The notes under the pieces: model-generated
What the model was told of the DNA's origin: nothing
Databases searched by the model: none
The model's input: only the letters and a program-made list of their open reading frames with translations
Shown: positions 1 to 8,413 of the stretch, one piece after another
Numbering within the stretch: the first letter of the stretch is position 1
Layout of the letters: each line of letters starts with the position of its first letter
Translations under genes and position numbers: made by a program
Origin: Pseudoselenomonas ruminantium
GTDB taxonomy: Bacteria > Bacillota > Negativicutes > Selenomonadales > Selenomonadaceae
Reading direction: 5' to 3'
Length of the DNA: 23,577 bases
NCBI GenBank assembly: GCA_002373045.1
Contig: DFHU01000053.1
Location: 16,275-39,851 of the forward strand

Positions 1-1718
1 TTGGAAAAACCTGTCGCCGTATACTGCTGACGGCGCGTAGGTTCCGTACCACAATTCCATGTTACATCCTGATGAACGATAATCTTGTCGCTGCTTATCG
101 TCATCATCAGCAAAGCAACCAAAACCAAAGCGGCAAGCAGAATCAGCAGCGGATTAAATACCGCTTCCGACTGCCCGCCGTTCCACCACAGGCCGATAAC
201 ATCACCGGCAGGAATCGCCAACGGACTATCCACCAGCACATGACGCATAAGATTGACCACTGGTGCCGGCATAATGCCCATAGCGAGAATCGCCAATGCC
301 TCCATTCCCATACCGGCCAGCATCGTAAAGGGCATTTCGTGTGCTTTAAGTACGAGATTGGAACGGCGCCGTCCCAAAAAGGTCACGCCATAAAGCCGCA
401 CAAAACAGCCCAAAGCCAAGGCACCCGTAAGGCCCAGCAGGATAAAGGCGAAGATAACGAGCAGACGCAGTTCCGGCGTGCCGGATTCATAGGCCAGCGT
501 CATCATGCCCTGCAAGGTCAGCCATTCACCGACCAGCCCGCCCGTAAACGGCAGAGATGCCAATGACATGGAACCAATCAGGGTAAACGCCGCCGTCCAG
601 GGCATTTTCTTTAACAGCCCGCCCAAAAGTTCCACATTACGCGTGCCCGTGGCGTGCATAACCGCACCGGCACTCATAAAGAGCAGGCATTTCATCAGGC
701 TGTGTGCAAAGGAATGTACGAGCACCGCCGTAAACGCGACCACCGACAGATAAGGTCTGTCCAGTGCCACCAGAATCATGCCGCAGCCAAAAGCGGCAAA
801 GATGATGCCCATGTTTTCCACGGAGGAATAGGCCAGAATGCGTTTCATATCCTTTTCCATGGACGCATAGAGCACGCCCAGGAACGCCGATACCAGCCCC
901 ACCACCATGACGATAAGGCCATAGGCAAACACATCAGCACCGATGAATTCAAAGACAAAGCGGCCAAAGCCGTAAACCGCCACTTTCAGCATAACACCGC
1001 TCATGAGCGCCGACACATGGGAAGGTGCCGCCGGATGCGCATTGGGCAGCCAGACATGCAGCGGCATCAAGCCGGACTTCAAGGCAAAGCCGGCAAAAGC
1101 ACAGCCAAAGGCAATATGCTTCAGCACCGGCGGCAGTTCGCTATGCGCCAAATCGGCAAAGGCAAAGCTCTCTGCCCCGCTGCCCAAAAGGTAAAACGCC
1201 ATCAAAATGGCCGCTGTGCCCAGATGGGTCATGACCATATACTGGTATGCTGCACTAACCACCTGTTTCTTCTCGCTCTCATGGTTCACGAGCAGGAAAG
1301 AAACCAGCGCCATAACTTCCCAGGCCAGAATAAAGGTAAAGGCATCACCTGCGAGCACCACCAAAACCATCGAGCCTAAAAAGAGGTTCCAAAGCCCGGT
1401 CAGCTGACGGATGCGGGCACCCAGATAACCCCGGCCGTAGCCCATGCCATACAGGCTGACCGCCGTTCCCGACAGGCCGATAATCACAAGGAAAGCCGCT
1501 GCCCAACCGTCAATCACCAGCGAGTAACGGCCAAACTGCAGCATGCCGCCTCCTGCCAGCCCCAAGAGTTCCTGTGAGGCCAGCCCCAACACCATAAGGC
1601 TGGCAATAACCGCCAGCCCCATGGATACATAATGGGCAGCTAATTCCAGCCGCTTAGGCCAGATTAGCGCCAGCGTTCCGAGGCCGTAAAGCCCTAACGC
1701 CCCCATAAAAGATTCCAT
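1..1718 (-). CDS. hyfB: Hydrogenase-4 / complex I antiporter-like membrane subunit (HyfB-like), C-terminus cut off
   Basis: Reading the minus strand from an ATG at 1718 gives an uninterrupted frame of 572 codons to the window edge. The protein is almost entirely hydrophobic helices. It carries family hallmarks of NuoL/MrpD-type proton-translocating subunits: a helix with FILAWEVMALVSFLLV (buried Glu) and the segment KSGLMPLHVWLPNAHP, with the conserved Lys and the P-H-W-L-P-x-A-H core. Near the edge WNCGTEPTRRQQYTATGFS resembles the end region of HyfB rather than NuoL; family members are about 670 residues, so roughly 90 are missing outside. The Shine-Dalgarno GGGAGGA sits 5 bases before the ATG. 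The product would be an inner-membrane part of a Hyf/Ech-like hydrogenase or related proton-pumping complex. Its partner genes would lie off the left side, so the exact complex is inferred. Confidence 0.85.
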   Translation of the reverse strand, partial: MESFMGALGLYGLGTLALIWPKRLELAAHYVSMGLAVIASLMVLGLASQELLGLAGGGMLQFGRYSLVIDGWAAAFLVIIGLSGTAVSLYGMGYGRGYLGARIRQLTGLWNLFLGSMVLVVLAGDAFTFILAWEVMALVSFLLVNHESEKKQVVSAAYQYMVMTHLGTAAILMAFYLLGSGAESFAFADLAHSELPPVLKHIAFGCAFAGFALKSGLMPLHVWLPNAHPAAPSHVSALMSGVMLKVAVYGFGRFVFEFIGADVFAYGLIVMVVGLVSAFLGVLYASMEKDMKRILAYSSVENMGIIFAAFGCGMILVALDRPYLSVVAFTAVLVHSFAHSLMKCLLFMSAGAVMHATGTRNVELLGGLLKKMPWTAAFTLIGSMSLASLPFTGGLVGEWLTLQGMMTLAYESGTPELRLLVIFAFILLGLTGALALGCFVRLYGVTFLGRRRSNLVLKAHEMPFTMLAGMGMEALAILAMGIMPAPVVNLMRHVLVDSPLAIPAGDVIGLWWNGGQSEAVFNPLLILLAALVLVALLMMTISSDKIIVHQDVTWNCGTEPTRRQQYTATGFS

Positions 1719-1768
1719 ACGTTCCTCCCATAAATTAATAATTGCTTGAATGATATAGTAACTTTCAC

Positions 1769-1797
1769 ATTATACCGCAAACCACCGCAGCTGAAAA
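1769..1797 (-). promoter_or_regulatory. Promoter for the hyfB-like gene
   Basis: On the minus strand a perfect TATAAT (1774-1769) is preceded, after 17 bases, by TTTTCA (1797-1792), a 4/6 match to the -35 consensus. It predicts a leader of about 45 nt before the ATG at 1718. The region 1719-1910 is a divergent promoter region shared with rqcH. Confidence 0.5.
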
Positions 1798-1838
1798 GGT
1801 TTCTGGTAAAAAAATCTGCCGCAGCCGCTTAGCAAAAT

Positions 1839-1868
1839 TTGACCCTGCATGAGAGGCAATGCTATAAT
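1839..1868 (+). promoter_or_regulatory. Promoter for rqcH
   Basis: TTGACC (1839-1844) and TATAAT (1863-1868) are separated by 18 bases, a near-consensus sigma-A promoter about 40 bases upstream of the rqcH start. A good AAGGAG ribosome site precedes the ATG at 1911. Confidence 0.75.
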
Positions 1869-1910
1869 GAAATTTATGCTATTTAATTGTAACTTTAAGG
1901 AGAATAAATC

Positions 1911-3671
1911 ATGAGTCTTGACGGCTTTTCCATGCGTCCGCTGGTGCGCGAGTTAAACAACACCTTGGCTGGCGGCCGCATTGATAAAATAACCCAGCCC
2001 AATAAACAATCCATCGTCCTGTCCATTCGTCAGCCGGGACAAAACCAGCAGCTGCATATCTGCATCAATTCCCAAAATCCCGCGGCACATCTGATGACCA
2101 AGAATCTGGAAAATCCTCCGGAGCCGCCGGTCTTTTGCATGGTGCTCCGCAAGCAGCTCGAAACGGGGCGCATTGCCGCCATCCGTCAGCATGGCCTTGA
2201 CCGCATTCTGCTCATGGATGTGGACTCCATCGCCGCCGGCGGCAAAATCGTAACCAAAACCCTGATTATGGAACTGATGGGCAAATACAGCAATATGATT
2301 CTCGTGCAGGATGGCATAATCATTGACGCCCTGCGCAAAATTGGCACCAACAGCAGCCGCGTGCGCACCGTCCTGCCCGGTGACACCTACGAGCTTCCCC
2401 CGGGACAGGATAAGCTGGATATCTTTACCACGCCCATGACGGACGTTATCGCGAAACTGCGCCTACTCTCCCCCGAAGAACGTATCGACAAGGCACTTTT
2501 GGCAACCTGCATGGGCTTTGGGCCGGTTTCGGCCAAGGAAGTATGCTTTAGCGCCGGACTTGCCCCCAGCACACGCTTAAACACCTTGGACGATGCCGAC
2601 TATCAGTCCCTCGAAAATGCCCTGACGGAAGTACGCGATGCCGCAAGCCAGGAACAGGCTGCCCCCGTAATTCTTCTCGACGAACACCAAAAAGTGCTGG
2701 CCATGGCCTCCTTCCCCCTGCACTATTTGCCACAAGCCATTACACTTAATTTTGAATCCATCAGCGCCATGCTGGAAAAGGCCAGTGCTTTAGCGGGAAG
2801 TTATGTCCTGCCGGACAAGGACCGATTCAAGAAGCTCGTCAAGAATGAACTGCACCGCGCAGAAAACAAGCTCGTAAAACTCGATGAAGAAATTGCTGCC
2901 GCCGAAAATGCTGAAGAATACAAAATCCGCGGCGACAATCTGATGACCTATCAGTACCAGTACAATGACCATGAGGATGCTGCTATAACGGTCGCCAATA
3001 TTTACAGCGAAACAGGCGAGGAAATCACCATTCCCCTCGACCAGCGCTATACCATCATTCAGAATATGCAGCTTTGCTACAAAAAATACGACAAACTAAA
3101 GCGCGCACAGGAACTCCTGCAAGTACAGCGACAGGAGTGCGTAGCCTCCATCACCTACTTAGAAAGTATCGAAGCCTCCCTGCTGGCCTCCTCCAGTCTG
3201 GGCGAAATCGCCGAAATCCACAATGAATTGGTCGAAGGCGGCTACCTGCGGGAAAAGCTCAAACGCAAGAACAACGACAAGCCCTCGCACCCCTTCCGCT
3301 TTACCGCTCTCGACGGCACACAAATTCTCGTGGGCAAGAACAACTACCAGAACGACAAACTGACCTGCAAAACCGCCAGCTTCAACGACACCTGGTTCCA
3401 TACGCAGAACATCCCCGGTTCCCACGTCATCCTGCGCAATGGTGGCATCGAGCCCAGTGAAGACACGATTCTATTATGTGCCCAACTCGCCGCTCACTTC
3501 AGCAAGGCACAGGGTTCATCCAAAGTGCCTGTGGATTATACCGAAATCCGTTACGTCAAAAAGCCCTCCGGCAGCAAACCCGGCTTCGTCATCTTCACCA
3601 ATCAGAAAACCCTATACATCACGCCGGATGAAGCAGAACTTGCCCCCATCCTAGCTCAGGACCCGCAATAG
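1911..3671 (+). CDS. rqcH: Ribosome quality control factor RqcH (NFACT / fibronectin-binding A family)
   Basis: The 586-residue protein is full length for the bacterial NEMF/Rqc2 family. It has an N-terminal NFACT-N domain starting LDGFSMRPLVREL and carrying D97-R98 (HGLDRILL), the pair needed for alanyl-tRNA-dependent tailing in Bacillus RqcH. A middle helical/coiled-coil arm follows (about 270-430), then a C-terminal NFACT-R domain (about 455-570) with the motif DTWFHTQNIPGSHVILR. Known family role: it binds stalled 50S subunits carrying peptidyl-tRNA and adds C-terminal alanine tails that mark the nascent chain for proteolysis; older annotations call it fibronectin-binding protein. The ribosome site is AAGGAG 8 bases before ATG. 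It is monocistronic, the only large plus-strand gene here, and ends next to hairpin repeat copy 1. Confidence 0.93.
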   Translation: MSLDGFSMRPLVRELNNTLAGGRIDKITQPNKQSIVLSIRQPGQNQQLHICINSQNPAAHLMTKNLENPPEPPVFCMVLRKQLETGRIAAIRQHGLDRILLMDVDSIAAGGKIVTKTLIMELMGKYSNMILVQDGIIIDALRKIGTNSSRVRTVLPGDTYELPPGQDKLDIFTTPMTDVIAKLRLLSPEERIDKALLATCMGFGPVSAKEVCFSAGLAPSTRLNTLDDADYQSLENALTEVRDAASQEQAAPVILLDEHQKVLAMASFPLHYLPQAITLNFESISAMLEKASALAGSYVLPDKDRFKKLVKNELHRAENKLVKLDEEIAAAENAEEYKIRGDNLMTYQYQYNDHEDAAITVANIYSETGEEITIPLDQRYTIIQNMQLCYKKYDKLKRAQELLQVQRQECVASITYLESIEASLLASSSLGEIAEIHNELVEGGYLREKLKRKNNDKPSHPFRFTALDGTQILVGKNNYQNDKLTCKTASFNDTWFHTQNIPGSHVILRNGGIEPSEDTILLCAQLAAHFSKAQGSSKVPVDYTEIRYVKKPSGSKPGFVIFTNQKTLYITPDEAELAPILAQDPQ

Positions 3672-3697
3672 AACTTTCTAAGAACATTTACTATATA

Positions 3698-3816
3698 ATA
3701 CACTAAGCCCGTGGGGCTGGCAGTGTTTTTCCGCAGCTTTTGACAAGCCTGTCTATGGCGAAGGAAAAATATTGCCAGCCCCACGGGCATCTATTTAAGC
3801 AGGTGAATGTACTAAC
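3698..3816. repeat. 119-bp hairpin-forming repeat, copy 1
   Basis: The element contains a 26-bp stem: left arm 3707-3732 and right arm 3763-3788. The first 16 pairs (3707-3722 with 3773-3788) are perfect. The inner ten are complementary with two G-U pairs if read as plus-strand RNA. The 30-nt loop holds a small hairpin, GACA-AGCC-TGTC (3742-3753). Copy 2 at 4353-4471 has the same length, orientation and layout and the shared flanks ATAC... and TTTAAGCAG-TGAAT-TAC. It sits between the 3' ends of rqcH and the DUF2442 gene, so it may act in 3'-end formation, but there is no U-tract typical of an intrinsic terminator. Confidence 0.8.
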
Positions 3817-3830
3817 AGTAAAAAAGTATT

Positions 3831-4124
3831 TTATACTGCCACATCATCATAAACATAACTATCCATATAAACTTTTTCTGGTGCAATATCTATCTCGCCA
3901 TTATTCCACGTAATTGCCCCATGAAATATCACCGGCTTGTTAAACACGCTTTCATCCGCCAATGGCTTAAAGGCAGCACCTTTAAGTAATGTCGTATCGA
4001 ATAGTCTTCGTTCTCCGGTGGAAAAAGTGACCAACAACATGCCACCACGCAGTGGCTTTGCCTCAGTTACCTTTATGTTCTCTACCAAACTTCCAGCATA
4101 GCATACTTCATCTTTCACATACAT
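3831..4124 (-). CDS. DUF2442 family protein
   Basis: This 97-residue protein begins MYVKDEVCYAG and contains the family-like core EAKPLRGGMLLVTFSTGERRLFDTTLLKG, then GAITWNNGEIDIAPEKVYMDSY, as I recognise from DUF2442 proteins. Function is unknown; DUF2442 genes are commonly paired with DUF4160 genes, and the pair is often discussed as toxin-antitoxin-like. Here a DUF4160 remnant lies immediately upstream (stop at 4134, 9 bases before this ATG), consistent with an original two-gene unit. The ribosome site GAGGTGAT precedes the ATG. No promoter of its own was identified. The gene lies between the two direct hairpin repeats. Confidence 0.8.
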   Translation of the reverse strand: MYVKDEVCYAGSLVENIKVTEAKPLRGGMLLVTFSTGERRLFDTTLLKGAAFKPLADESVFNKPVIFHGAITWNNGEIDIAPEKVYMDSYVYDDVAV

Positions 4125-4133
4125 ATCATCACC

Positions 4134-4283
4134 TCATTCCATCGGTGGAATTTTATCAAAGTGCTCACCACGAACAGCCTGATTCCATGCCTTGTATGCT
4201 TTTTCTTCATTATAGGCTAACCAACCCGTCACGATTTTCAGTTGTTTTCGCGGCAAAGCCCCTGCTAATAATTCCCCATCTTC
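4134..4283 (-). pseudogene. DUF4160 gene remnant (C-terminal 49 codons)
   Basis: The minus strand frame ending at the TGA at 4134 reads DGELLAGALPRKQLKI, then VTGWLAYNEEKAYKAW and ends KIPPME. This matches the C-terminal half of DUF4160 proteins (G.LP.RQLK-V-W...). The N-terminal half, normally about 35 residues with the H-x-P-P-H-F-H motif, is missing. In the same frame a TAG stop at 4286-4284 lies just upstream, and no start codon with a good ribosome site is visible. I read it as a truncated, non-functional gene left beside its DUF2442 partner. The break lies 70-80 bases from hairpin repeat copy 2. Confidence 0.7.
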
Positions 4284-4352
4284 CTATGATTGTCGCTTCT
4301 CTTGTTTTCATTTTAACACAACAGTATGACTAAGTACATAGATGTTATTACT

Positions 4353-4471
4353 ATACGCAATAAAGCCCGGTGACTGATAATATTTTTCCGTCGCGTTTGG
4401 CAAGCCTGCCTAAGCAGAGGAAAAATATTATCAGCCACCGGGCGTCAATTTAAGCAGATGAATATACGAAC
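4353..4471. repeat. 119-bp hairpin-forming repeat, copy 2
   Basis: Same orientation and same length as copy 1. The stem is 25 bp (4365-4389 with 4419-4443) with a single A-C mismatch that becomes G-U on the minus strand. The apical hairpin is GGCA-AGCC-TGCC (4399-4410), a compensatory change relative to GACA-AGCC-TGTC of copy 1, so the structure rather than only the sequence is conserved. The outer stem sequences differ in several base pairs between the copies, yet both remain paired. It sits directly downstream of the recN stop, where it could end or stabilise the long operon transcript. On the minus strand the stem is followed by CTTTATTG, only a weak U-run. Confidence 0.8.
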
Positions 4472-4485
4472 CACAGCAACTGTAT

Positions 4486-6201
4486 TCATACGGCTTTTGT
4501 TGTTGCAAATTTCTGCTTCGTAAGCTTCGCATGACTCACCATTTCCTTAGCATTATCCAGGGAAGCAGTCGTCACATCCACACCGGAAGCCATACGGGCA
4601 ATCTCACTGATGCGCTCGCGCTCAGTAAGCGGGCGCACCTGCGTAACCGTAGACTCTCCGGCACTGGTCTTGGCGATATAGAGATGATTGTCCGCCATGC
4701 AGGCAATCTGCGGCAAATGCGTAATGCAAAGCACCTGCTTGTACTGCGCCACGAGCGCAATGCGCTCAGCCACCATCTGCGCGGTGCGGCCGCCGATACC
4801 CGTGTCGATTTCGTCAAAGACCATGCTAGGCACAGAGGAGTCCCTTGAAGCGGCCACCGTCTTGATGGCCAAGGCAATACGGGAAAGCTCACCGCCGGAG
4901 GCCACCTTCGACAGCAGTTTTTCTTCCTCGCCGGGGTTAGCCGAAAAGTACATCGCTACGTTGTCGGCACCACTAACAAGGAATTTTCCTGCCGGTTCCA
5001 CGCGGATATGGAATGCTGCCTGCGGCATCCCCAAAGCCGTAAGCTGAGTGCCAATAGCTTCGGCTAGTTCTGCTCCCGCCCGCTGACGCAAGGTCGTAAG
5101 CTGTTTCGCTTTCTTGCCCAGTTTTTCTTCCAGCAAGGCAATTTCCTTTTCCAGTTTGGCCATGTCATCATCATAGTTTTCAATTTCCAGAAGTTCCTGC
5201 TGAACCTTGCTCTGATGTTCCAGCACATCGGCAATGGTAGCACCGTATTTCCGGCACAGCCGGTCGATAACATCCATACGGCTTTGCAGCTTGTCGAGCT
5301 TTGCGGGCTGGAACTCCAGCGATTCACCGTAATCCCGCAGCTCGCCAGCGGCTTCCTGCAGGGAGATATAGGCCTCCTCCACCATCGTATAGGTATTGGC
5401 GAGGCTGTCATCATAACGGCTCATATCCTCAAGGTTCTTCTTGACCTTGGCCACGGCAGTGAGTACGGCACTGCCGCCAATTCCCACATCCAAAATATTA
5501 TAGGATTCTTCCACAAATCCCGCTATTTTTTCCGCATGGGAGAGCTTGCGGATTTCCGCATCGAGTTCCTCGTCCTCATTTTCCTTGAGTTCCGCTTCGC
5601 TGATTTCCTTGTCCTGCCAGCGCAGCATATCGAGACGCTGGGCGTATTCTCTGGCAGCCTGAGCCTTTTGCGCCTGCTCCTGCTTCTTTTCCCGCCAGGT
5701 GCCAAAAAGCTGCTTATAGCCGGCCAAAGCCTCCGTTACATCCGGGTCATATTGGTCAAGCAGGGCAAACTGACTTTCTTCCTTCAACAGGGCCAGATTT
5801 TCATTCTGACCATGAATATCCACCAAAAAGGCGCCAATCTGCTTCAAAATCGTCAGCGTAACATGACAACCATTGACCAGCACCATGCTACGGCCGCCTT
5901 TGGTCACCTGCCGCGTGATGATTAATAAGCCCTCCGAGTCATCAATGGCCTGACCGGAAAGCAGCTCATGCAGCCCTAAGGATTCATCATCCAGCGTAAA
6001 GACAGCCTCTACCCGCAACCATTCGCAGCCAGTACGGATAGCATCCGAGGAAACTCTCTGTCCCAGGATAGCCCCCAAAGCGTCAATCAGGATTGACTTG
6101 CCCGCGCCGGTTTCACCAGTCAGTATATTCAGCCCTTCGCCAAATTCCACCTGAACATGTTCCAGCAGGGCAAAATTCCAAACCGTTAATGTTTTCAGCA
6201 T
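4486..6201 (-). CDS. recN: DNA repair ATPase RecN
   Basis: The 571-residue protein matches RecN length and architecture. An N-terminal ATPase half-site has Walker A GETGAGKS (residues 29-36), followed by a long central coiled coil (about 150-370). The C-terminal half-site has the ABC-type signature ASGGELSRIALAIK and Walker B MVFDEIDTGIGG. RecN is an SMC-like protein recruited early to double-strand breaks, where it holds DNA ends for RecA-dependent repair. It is the last gene of the asp23-to-recN operon. Start at 6201 lies 14 bases after the argR stop, with an AAAGGAGACGC ribosome site. Position next to argR and nadK is the usual arrangement in Firmicutes. Confidence 0.96.
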   Translation of the reverse strand: MLKTLTVWNFALLEHVQVEFGEGLNILTGETGAGKSILIDALGAILGQRVSSDAIRTGCEWLRVEAVFTLDDESLGLHELLSGQAIDDSEGLLIITRQVTKGGRSMVLVNGCHVTLTILKQIGAFLVDIHGQNENLALLKEESQFALLDQYDPDVTEALAGYKQLFGTWREKKQEQAQKAQAAREYAQRLDMLRWQDKEISEAELKENEDEELDAEIRKLSHAEKIAGFVEESYNILDVGIGGSAVLTAVAKVKKNLEDMSRYDDSLANTYTMVEEAYISLQEAAGELRDYGESLEFQPAKLDKLQSRMDVIDRLCRKYGATIADVLEHQSKVQQELLEIENYDDDMAKLEKEIALLEEKLGKKAKQLTTLRQRAGAELAEAIGTQLTALGMPQAAFHIRVEPAGKFLVSGADNVAMYFSANPGEEEKLLSKVASGGELSRIALAIKTVAASRDSSVPSMVFDEIDTGIGGRTAQMVAERIALVAQYKQVLCITHLPQIACMADNHLYIAKTSAGESTVTQVRPLTERERISEIARMASGVDVTTASLDNAKEMVSHAKLTKQKFATTKAV

Positions 6202-6215
6202 CCCATGCGTCTCCT

Positions 6216-6707
6216 TTAGTTCAAGAAAGCCAACAGCCGCTGCGTAACTTCCGGTGCTGCCGCCTTGGGCTTTACAATGATAAAGATATTATCATCACCG
6301 GCTACCGTGCCCAGCACCTCCGGCCAGTTGGCATGGTCAAGTGCCGAAGCCACCGTATTCGCTCCGCCGGGCAGGGTTTTCAGCACAACGATGTTTTCAC
6401 TGTAATCACAGCCAAGCACGGTATCCTGAAACAAGCGCTGCATGCGTTCTTCCGTGAAAATAACCGTGTTATTCATCGGATAAGCATAACGATAGCGTCC
6501 ATCGCCAGTGGGGACTTTAATGAGCATCATTTCCTTGATATCCCTTGAAACGGTGGCCTGCGTCACCTTAATCCGCTCCTGCCGCAAGGCTTCAGCCAAA
6601 TCCTCCTGCGTTTCAATGATCTGCCGATCGATGATGTTTTTTATCACGGCCTGGCGAACACTTTTCACCTTTTCACCTTCACGCTTATTTCCTTTCATCG
6701 AGCTCAT
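6216..6707 (-). CDS. argR: Arginine repressor ArgR
   Basis: The protein has the N-terminal winged-helix DNA-binding domain (IETQEDLAEAL ... KVTQATVSRDIKEM) and the C-terminal arginine-binding/hexamerisation domain (about 85-160) with LPGGANTVASALDH and GTVAGDDNIFIIV. ArgR senses arginine and controls arginine biosynthesis and catabolism genes. I use the ATG at 6707, which overlaps the nadK stop as ATGA and gives 163 residues. The GTG at 6668 gives the typical 150-residue form starting VKSVRQAVI, with an AAGGTGA nearby, and is a real alternative. Known Firmicutes synteny places argR before recN. No ARG-box pair was evaluated. Confidence 0.95.
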   Translation of the reverse strand: MSSMKGNKREGEKVKSVRQAVIKNIIDRQIIETQEDLAEALRQERIKVTQATVSRDIKEMMLIKVPTGDGRYRYAYPMNNTVIFTEERMQRLFQDTVLGCDYSENIVVLKTLPGGANTVASALDHANWPEVLGTVAGDDNIFIIVKPKAAAPEVTQRLLAFLN

Positions 6708-7573
6708 GATTCCACCCCATTGTTTTTCCAAAGTTTTGTTCTTAAAATCTGATAATAATCCTTGTCCTCAAATTTAATAATGCCAGCCTGCACCGTGGAC
6801 TTCATCACGGTTACCTCATCGCCTGGCAGCAAACGGAAGCTTTCCTGGCCATCAAAGGTCACGAGAATATCCTGATGGATTGCTGCAATTTTAATGTGCA
6901 CCACATCATCTTCTCCGACCACCAGGGGCCGTATGTTAAAAGTGTGGGCACAGATGGGCGTGACGAGTAGCGCCTGTATGGACGGGCTCATAATCGGCCC
7001 GCCGGCCGACAGGGAATAGGCGGTAGACCCGGTCGGTGAAGATACGATTACACCATCGGCCTTGTAATCCATCAGATGGGAATCGTTGATGGATAACCCC
7101 AAATGCAGCATACGCGCCACACCGCCCTTGGTGATAACCACATCATTGATGGCATGACCTAAGAAGCGTTCTTCGCCGTCCGATTTGGCAAAGCCCGCGA
7201 GCAGCAGCCGATGTTCAATGCGGTAATCGCCATCAAGCAGCTTTTGCAGCTTCGTTTCCAGTTCGCTGAGTTCAATATCGGCCATAAAGCCTAAAGTACC
7301 GATGTTGATGCCGCAGACCGGCACGGCCATGGCACCATAGCGGCGGCAGACGCCCAAAAGGGTACCATCACCGCCAATGGACAAGGCAATATCAGCCGTC
7401 TTTTTTTCGATATCCGGCACGCCTAAGTATTCCAAATCAAAATATCTGGACTCATCCACAGGAAGCATCAGCTGCACATCTTTATCCTGATAAAATTGTA
7501 AAATCCGCCGCAAGACCTCCGGGGCCTGAGGTTTGCTGACATTGGGAAATATGGCAATCGTCTTAATCGGCAT
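6704..7573 (-). CDS. nadK: NAD kinase
   Basis: The 289-residue protein carries the NAD kinase GGDGT motif (ALSIGGDGTLLG, residues 67-71), GINIGTLGFMADI, and the second conserved block DGVIVSSPTGSTAYSLSAGGP. The enzyme phosphorylates NAD to NADP with ATP (or polyphosphate) in the cytosol and so supplies NADPH-dependent biosynthesis, including the DXP pathway next to it. Its stop codon overlaps the argR ATG (ATGA), suggesting coupling. The start at 7573 is preceded by AAGGAG about 10 bases upstream. It follows tlyA by 30 bases. Confidence 0.95.
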   Translation of the reverse strand: MPIKTIAIFPNVSKPQAPEVLRRILQFYQDKDVQLMLPVDESRYFDLEYLGVPDIEKKTADIALSIGGDGTLLGVCRRYGAMAVPVCGINIGTLGFMADIELSELETKLQKLLDGDYRIEHRLLLAGFAKSDGEERFLGHAINDVVITKGGVARMLHLGLSINDSHLMDYKADGVIVSSPTGSTAYSLSAGGPIMSPSIQALLVTPICAHTFNIRPLVVGEDDVVHIKIAAIHQDILVTFDGQESFRLLPGDEVTVMKSTVQAGIIKFEDKDYYQILRTKLWKNNGVES

Positions 7574-7603
7574 AAAGATTCAGCTCCTTATCTGCCTGTT
7601 TGT

Positions 7604-8413
7604 TTACTTATCCAGTTCTCCATGAGCTTCCGCCACCACCGTGACAATCCGCTCCTCCGTCACCGTATCTTCCTGCGCCTTATCCTTGGACAGGCGGATA
7701 AGATACTCGATATTACCCTCCGGCCCTTTTACCGGCGAATAGGTCAGGGCCATGGTGACAAAGCCCAATTCCCGCGCAAAGGCCGTTACCTTGCGAATAA
7801 CATCCTCATGGATTTTGGGATCACGGACAACGCCCTTCTTGCCCACATTTTCCCGGCCAGCCTCAAACTGGGGCTTAATCAGCGCCACCACTTCTCCGTT
7901 GTCGGTGAGCAGGCTGTATGTCACCGGCAACACCTTGGTCAACGAAATAAACGCCACATCAATGGAGGCAAAATCAAGCGCCGTGCCAATGTCTTCAAGC
8001 GTCACATTGCGGATATTGGTGCGTTCCATATTGACCACGCGTTCATCAGTACGCAGTTTCCAGGCCAGCTGGCCATAGCCAACATCAATGGCAAAGACCT
8101 GCACTGCACCATTTTGCAGCATACAGTCCGTAAAGCCGCCGGTCGAAGCACCGATATCGGCACAGCGTTTGCCGGTAATCTCCACGCCAAATTCCTTCAT
8201 GGCCTTGGCCAGCTTTAAACCGCCGCGGCTGACATAGGGAATATCGCTGCCGAGCAGGCGGATTTCCGCTTCGGCCTTCACCGTAGCGCCGGCCTTATCT
8301 ATCTTCTGATTGTCTACGAGGACTTCCCCGGCCATAATCATGCGTTTGGCGCGTTCCCGGCTGCCTGCCAGACCACGCTCCACCAAAAGCATATCCAATC
8401 TCTGTTTTGCCAT
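7604..8413 (-). CDS. tlyA: TlyA family rRNA (cytidine-2'-O)-methyltransferase / hemolysin-like
   Basis: The product is 269 residues. An N-terminal S4 RNA-binding domain (about 3-65; LDMLLVERGLAGSRERAKR) is followed by a FtsJ/RrmJ-type Rossmann methyltransferase with SAM motif CADIGASTGGFTDCML and the catalytic-type segment VALIKPQFEAG. TlyA enzymes methylate ribosomal RNA 2'-hydroxyls (C1409 of 16S and/or C1920 of 23S in mycobacteria); the haemolysin name is historical. The frame is open further upstream, but the ATG at 8413 fits the S4 start, shares its A with the dxs stop (TGATG), and has AAAGGAAAG upstream. The order dxs-tlyA-nadK-argR-recN is common in Firmicutes. Confidence 0.93.
   Translation of the reverse strand: MAKQRLDMLLVERGLAGSRERAKRMIMAGEVLVDNQKIDKAGATVKAEAEIRLLGSDIPYVSRGGLKLAKAMKEFGVEITGKRCADIGASTGGFTDCMLQNGAVQVFAIDVGYGQLAWKLRTDERVVNMERTNIRNVTLEDIGTALDFASIDVAFISLTKVLPVTYSLLTDNGEVVALIKPQFEAGRENVGKKGVVRDPKIHEDVIRKVTAFARELGFVTMALTYSPVKGPEGNIEYLIRLSKDKAQEDTVTEERIVTVVAEAHGELDK

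Noticed and set aside
72..1407. Plus-strand open frames opposite the hyfB-like gene
   Set aside because: The minus strand encodes an uninterrupted membrane protein with family motifs; the plus-strand frames are rich in His, Gln and Arg, typical of shadow translation.
3707..3788. Simple intrinsic terminator of rqcH
   Set aside because: The stem is far longer than usual, has a structured 30-nt loop, and no U-run follows on the plus strand.
4052..4333. Plus-strand frame across the DUF2442/DUF4160 junction
   Set aside because: It crosses the start region of a real gene and a remnant on the other strand and has no domain.
3698..4471. Integron attC-like cassette boundaries
   Set aside because: The repeats are hairpins flanking a small gene, but no GTTRRRY/RYYYAAC core sites and no integrase are seen.
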